A stretch of 38,503 nt of DNA from IMG/VR virus record IMGVR_UViG_3300042890_004156, positions 1 through 38,503 of that record; one strand, 5' to 3'. Within the stretch, counting starts at the first letter, position 1. Each line of letters starts with the position of its first letter. A model generated the notes under the pieces. The model ran no database searches and was not told where the DNA came from. It was given only the letters and a program-made list of their open reading frames with translations. This DNA is from a virus. The position numbers were made by a program, and so were the translations under genes. Shown piece after piece: positions 36,790 through 38,503 of this stretch.

Positions 36790-36875
36790 TATTCTTTTCC
36801 TGATAGTATAGTTAAAAGTGTAATTATAAGCGGTATTGATATTGATGCTATTATAATTAATATGTCTGTATACAT
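36789..36875 (-). CDS. Membrane micropeptide, 28 aa
   Basis: A 28-codon frame that is nearly all hydrophobic (MYTDILIIIASISIPLIITL...SGKE), with AAGGAG 8 bases upstream. Its stop overlaps the next ATG as TAATG. It has its own promoter at the right distance. One membrane helix with a charged C-terminus. It may act as a leader peptide or membrane factor. Confidence 0.55.
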   Translation of the reverse strand: MYTDILIIIASISIPLIITLLTILSGKE

Positions 36876-36899
36876 AAATGAACTCCTTATGTTTTGTAT

Positions 36900-36928
36900 A
36901 TTATAGCAAATAGTTGCAAGAAATGCAA
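36900..36928 (-). promoter_or_regulatory. Early-type sigma70 promoter
   Basis: TTGCAT (36923-36928), 17 bases, TATAAT (36900-36905) on the minus strand. The -35 box is weaker than its siblings. Confidence 0.6.
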
Positions 36929-36933
36929 GAGAT

Positions 36934-36959
36934 AAAAAAGCCGCTTATAACGCGGCTTT
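36934..36959 (-). terminator. Rho-independent terminator of the tail-fibre gene
   Basis: AAAGCCGC/GCGGCTTT (36937-36944 with 36952-36959) forms an 8-bp stem followed by T residues on the minus strand, about 20 bases after the stop at 36981. Confidence 0.85.
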
Positions 36960-36980
36960 AGTATTTGTTAATTTAAATTG

Positions 36981-38503
36981 TTAAGGATTAACTGCAGTTA
37001 AACCAGCAGCACCAGTTAAAGCTGTTAACACAACAGTATTATCTACTTTCTTATTTAAATCTGGATACGGATATGTAGTTGATTTACCTACCATAATATT
37101 ATTATAGAACACACCAGTTGGATCTGTTGCATTCCCTTTAATCATGCGACTTGCAGCATTAGATGATGCCACTGAAATTACAGTATTAATAATAATTGCG
37201 TTACCACCTAAGTCGTGTAACCAAATACCGTATGAAACACCAGTATTTGAATTAGAAAGTAAACAGTTATTAACTGAAATAGATCCAGTGCCGTATGCTT
37301 CTAATATAACCTCACCGTTAGCATCTAGTGTAGAGTTAGTAAACGCTAATAATGAACCAGATCCTGCAGCACCTACTTGTGTAGCTCCACTGGTTTCTAC
37401 CTTATCAAATTCACCGGTAGACCCGTTGCTAAATCTAAAGCAATACACGTCACCAGAACCAGTATGACTAATTTTAACATCACTGCCGTGAATAGGTGAA
37501 CGTTTGTTATCACTTGCTCTTACGCCTGAGTTATCAGAAAAAATACCATAACCGCCTGCGTCAACGAACGGTGTTGTACCAGTTTGGCTACCACGCGCAG
37601 TTAACCAGATATCTTGTACTTGCAGACGTTGTGCGTTGGTACCGGTAAAGTATATACAAGCACCTTGATTAGGTCCAATAATAGTTAAACCAGTAATAGC
37701 AAAGTGATTAGCGTCGATTGCACCTGTAGAAGAGTTGTTACCATTAATCGTAATCTGTCCAGTTAAATAAATTGGAGTATGTATACCACCGTTTAGTGTA
37801 GTTAAGAACACATGACCTCTAGTTAACGTTACATTTTCAGTAATAGATCCAGTTAACACAATAAAGATCGGATTAAGTTCTCCTGGAACTAATGTATTAG
37901 CTGTGATACGAGCTTCTATTTCTGCTTGTGCAGCAGCAATAGTTCTAAATGGTTTTAGTATACTTCCAGTTGGGGTATAAGTATTTGCAGCAAACGGATC
38001 AACATAGAATTGATTTGTTACATCTGGTTCTCTGTAGGCAGTATGCTGAATAGTAGTATCTGGGAATGTTAATTGACCGCTTGAATTAAATTGCCATTGA
38101 TTCGTGCCGCTCTTAACAACTACTTTGCCGTAGGTGTTATCTTGGGCATTGCGTCCACCTTCTATATAAACATTTCCAGCAGTTTTACCTGTTGATGCAC
38201 TACCACTTGGCAAATTTGAACCAGAAATATATAACGGTGCTGCAGCATTATTGGGTGTGAGGTAATCATTAGTAAACGGTTGAACTACTATACCATCGTT
38301 GTAGTAAATGTATAATTCTGGACCAGTACCGCCTGTATTGTGAGTTGGGTGCAATCCAATACCTTGATTAGCATGTATATAGTTTGGCGAAGTATTATTG
38401 TATGCCGTACCTGGTAATTTTAATTTACCATCTGTGCCAAATTTCCAATCATTGCCGTTGACACCAATTGCTGTTCCACTTGGTATATAATTTGCAGTAT
38501 ATA
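36981..38503 (-). CDS. Tail-fibre-like beta-helical protein (C-terminal part, runs off right edge)
   Basis: The frame stays open to the window edge, so at least 507 codons are present and the true start is outside. Two phage-fibre repeats are visible: NDWKFGTDGKLKLPG near the edge and NQWQFNSSGQLTFPDTTIQH further on. The C-terminal 320 residues form a right-handed beta-helix-like region: Asn/Gly/Thr-rich strands (FRTIAAAQAEIEARITANTL, GLTIIGPNQGACIYF, GEVILEAYGTGSISVNNCLL) as in pectin-lyase-fold spikes. It probably binds or cuts a host surface glycan. No catalytic residues can be assigned by eye. Confidence 0.75.
   Translation of the reverse strand, partial: YTANYIPSGTAIGVNGNDWKFGTDGKLKLPGTAYNNTSPNYIHANQGIGLHPTHNTGGTGPELYIYYNDGIVVQPFTNDYLTPNNAAAPLYISGSNLPSGSASTGKTAGNVYIEGGRNAQDNTYGKVVVKSGTNQWQFNSSGQLTFPDTTIQHTAYREPDVTNQFYVDPFAANTYTPTGSILKPFRTIAAAQAEIEARITANTLVPGELNPIFIVLTGSITENVTLTRGHVFLTTLNGGIHTPIYLTGQITINGNNSSTGAIDANHFAITGLTIIGPNQGACIYFTGTNAQRLQVQDIWLTARGSQTGTTPFVDAGGYGIFSDNSGVRASDNKRSPIHGSDVKISHTGSGDVYCFRFSNGSTGEFDKVETSGATQVGAAGSGSLLAFTNSTLDANGEVILEAYGTGSISVNNCLLSNSNTGVSYGIWLHDLGGNAIIINTVISVASSNAASRMIKGNATDPTGVFYNNIMVGKSTTYPYPDLNKKVDNTVVLTALTGAAGLTAVNP

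Noticed and set aside
1-38503. A bacterial chromosome segment
   Set aside because: DnaK, ClpS, FeoA and the porin alone might suggest it, but phage RNA ligases, DexA, homing endonucleases, late-type boxes and tail-fibre sequence dominate.
1-38503. CRISPR arrays, insertion sequences, attachment sites, rRNA
   Set aside because: No spaced direct-repeat array, transposase, terminal inverted repeat pair or rRNA core sequence was found.

Overview
The window looks like part of a large, AT-rich (roughly one third G+C by eye), T4-like marine myovirus genome. Phage markers are two different T4-type RNA ligases, a DexA-like exonuclease, a GroES-type co-chaperonin at the left edge, a phage Hsp20, free-standing homing endonucleases of three nuclease types, a beta-helical tail-fibre-like protein at the right edge, and dense minus-strand gene strings whose starts and stops overlap (TAATG, ATGA). 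A heme oxygenase/bilin reductase pair of the PcyX type points, from memory, to the HTVC008M-like group of phages infecting SAR11 and OM43 bacteria. DnaK and the porin read like betaproteobacterial proteins, so a Methylophilales (OM43-type) host is plausible. That is inference.

Layout. Bases 1-3.3 kb, 7.9-9.1 kb and 32.2-36.9 kb are early-type minus-strand operons of small proteins and nucleic-acid enzymes, each behind a sigma70-like promoter (TTGACA, 16-17 bases, TATAAT). Plus-strand islands (4.5-6.5, 7.1-7.9, 10.2-11.3, 20.8-21.6, 23.0-23.3 kb) are each preceded by a T4-late-like (G/T/C)(A)TAAATA box. A circularly permuted tmRNA lies at 6.55-6.94 kb on the minus strand. From 20.7 down to 11.3 kb runs one co-oriented 9.3-kb operon: csgF, csgG, a curlin-repeat protein, a FecR protein, a second curlin protein with a discoidin-like domain, a membrane coiled-coil protein, a PlcP-type phospholipase C, a homing endonuclease, an Agt-type lipid glycosyltransferase and a CHASE2 adenylate cyclase. 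From 30.5 down to 25.5 kb lie dnaK, hsp20, clpS, heme oxygenase, bilin reductase and a RimK-like ligase. A phosphate-selective-type porin sits just upstream of dnaK behind a near-identical copy of the dnaK leader.

How the genes may work together. The 9.3-kb operon looks like an envelope-remodelling programme. The secretion pore and amyloid-type subunits would act at the cell surface, PlcP plus Agt would exchange phospholipids for glycolipids and release phosphate, and the cyclase would sense the envelope and signal. The porin could add phosphate import. Eight late-promoter-associated proteins of unrelated function (GNAT, DUF6321, two zincins, HicA-like, polyvalent-type, basic, ParB-like) share one short N-terminal peptide, M(K/R)IxE(L/I), resembling the T4 capsid-targeting sequence. 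I infer a cargo set packaged in the head and injected. This N-terminal signal, the curli-type cluster, the PlcP-Agt pair and the permuted tmRNA are the main discoveries here. Functional claims rest on motif recognition by eye; no database search was possible.
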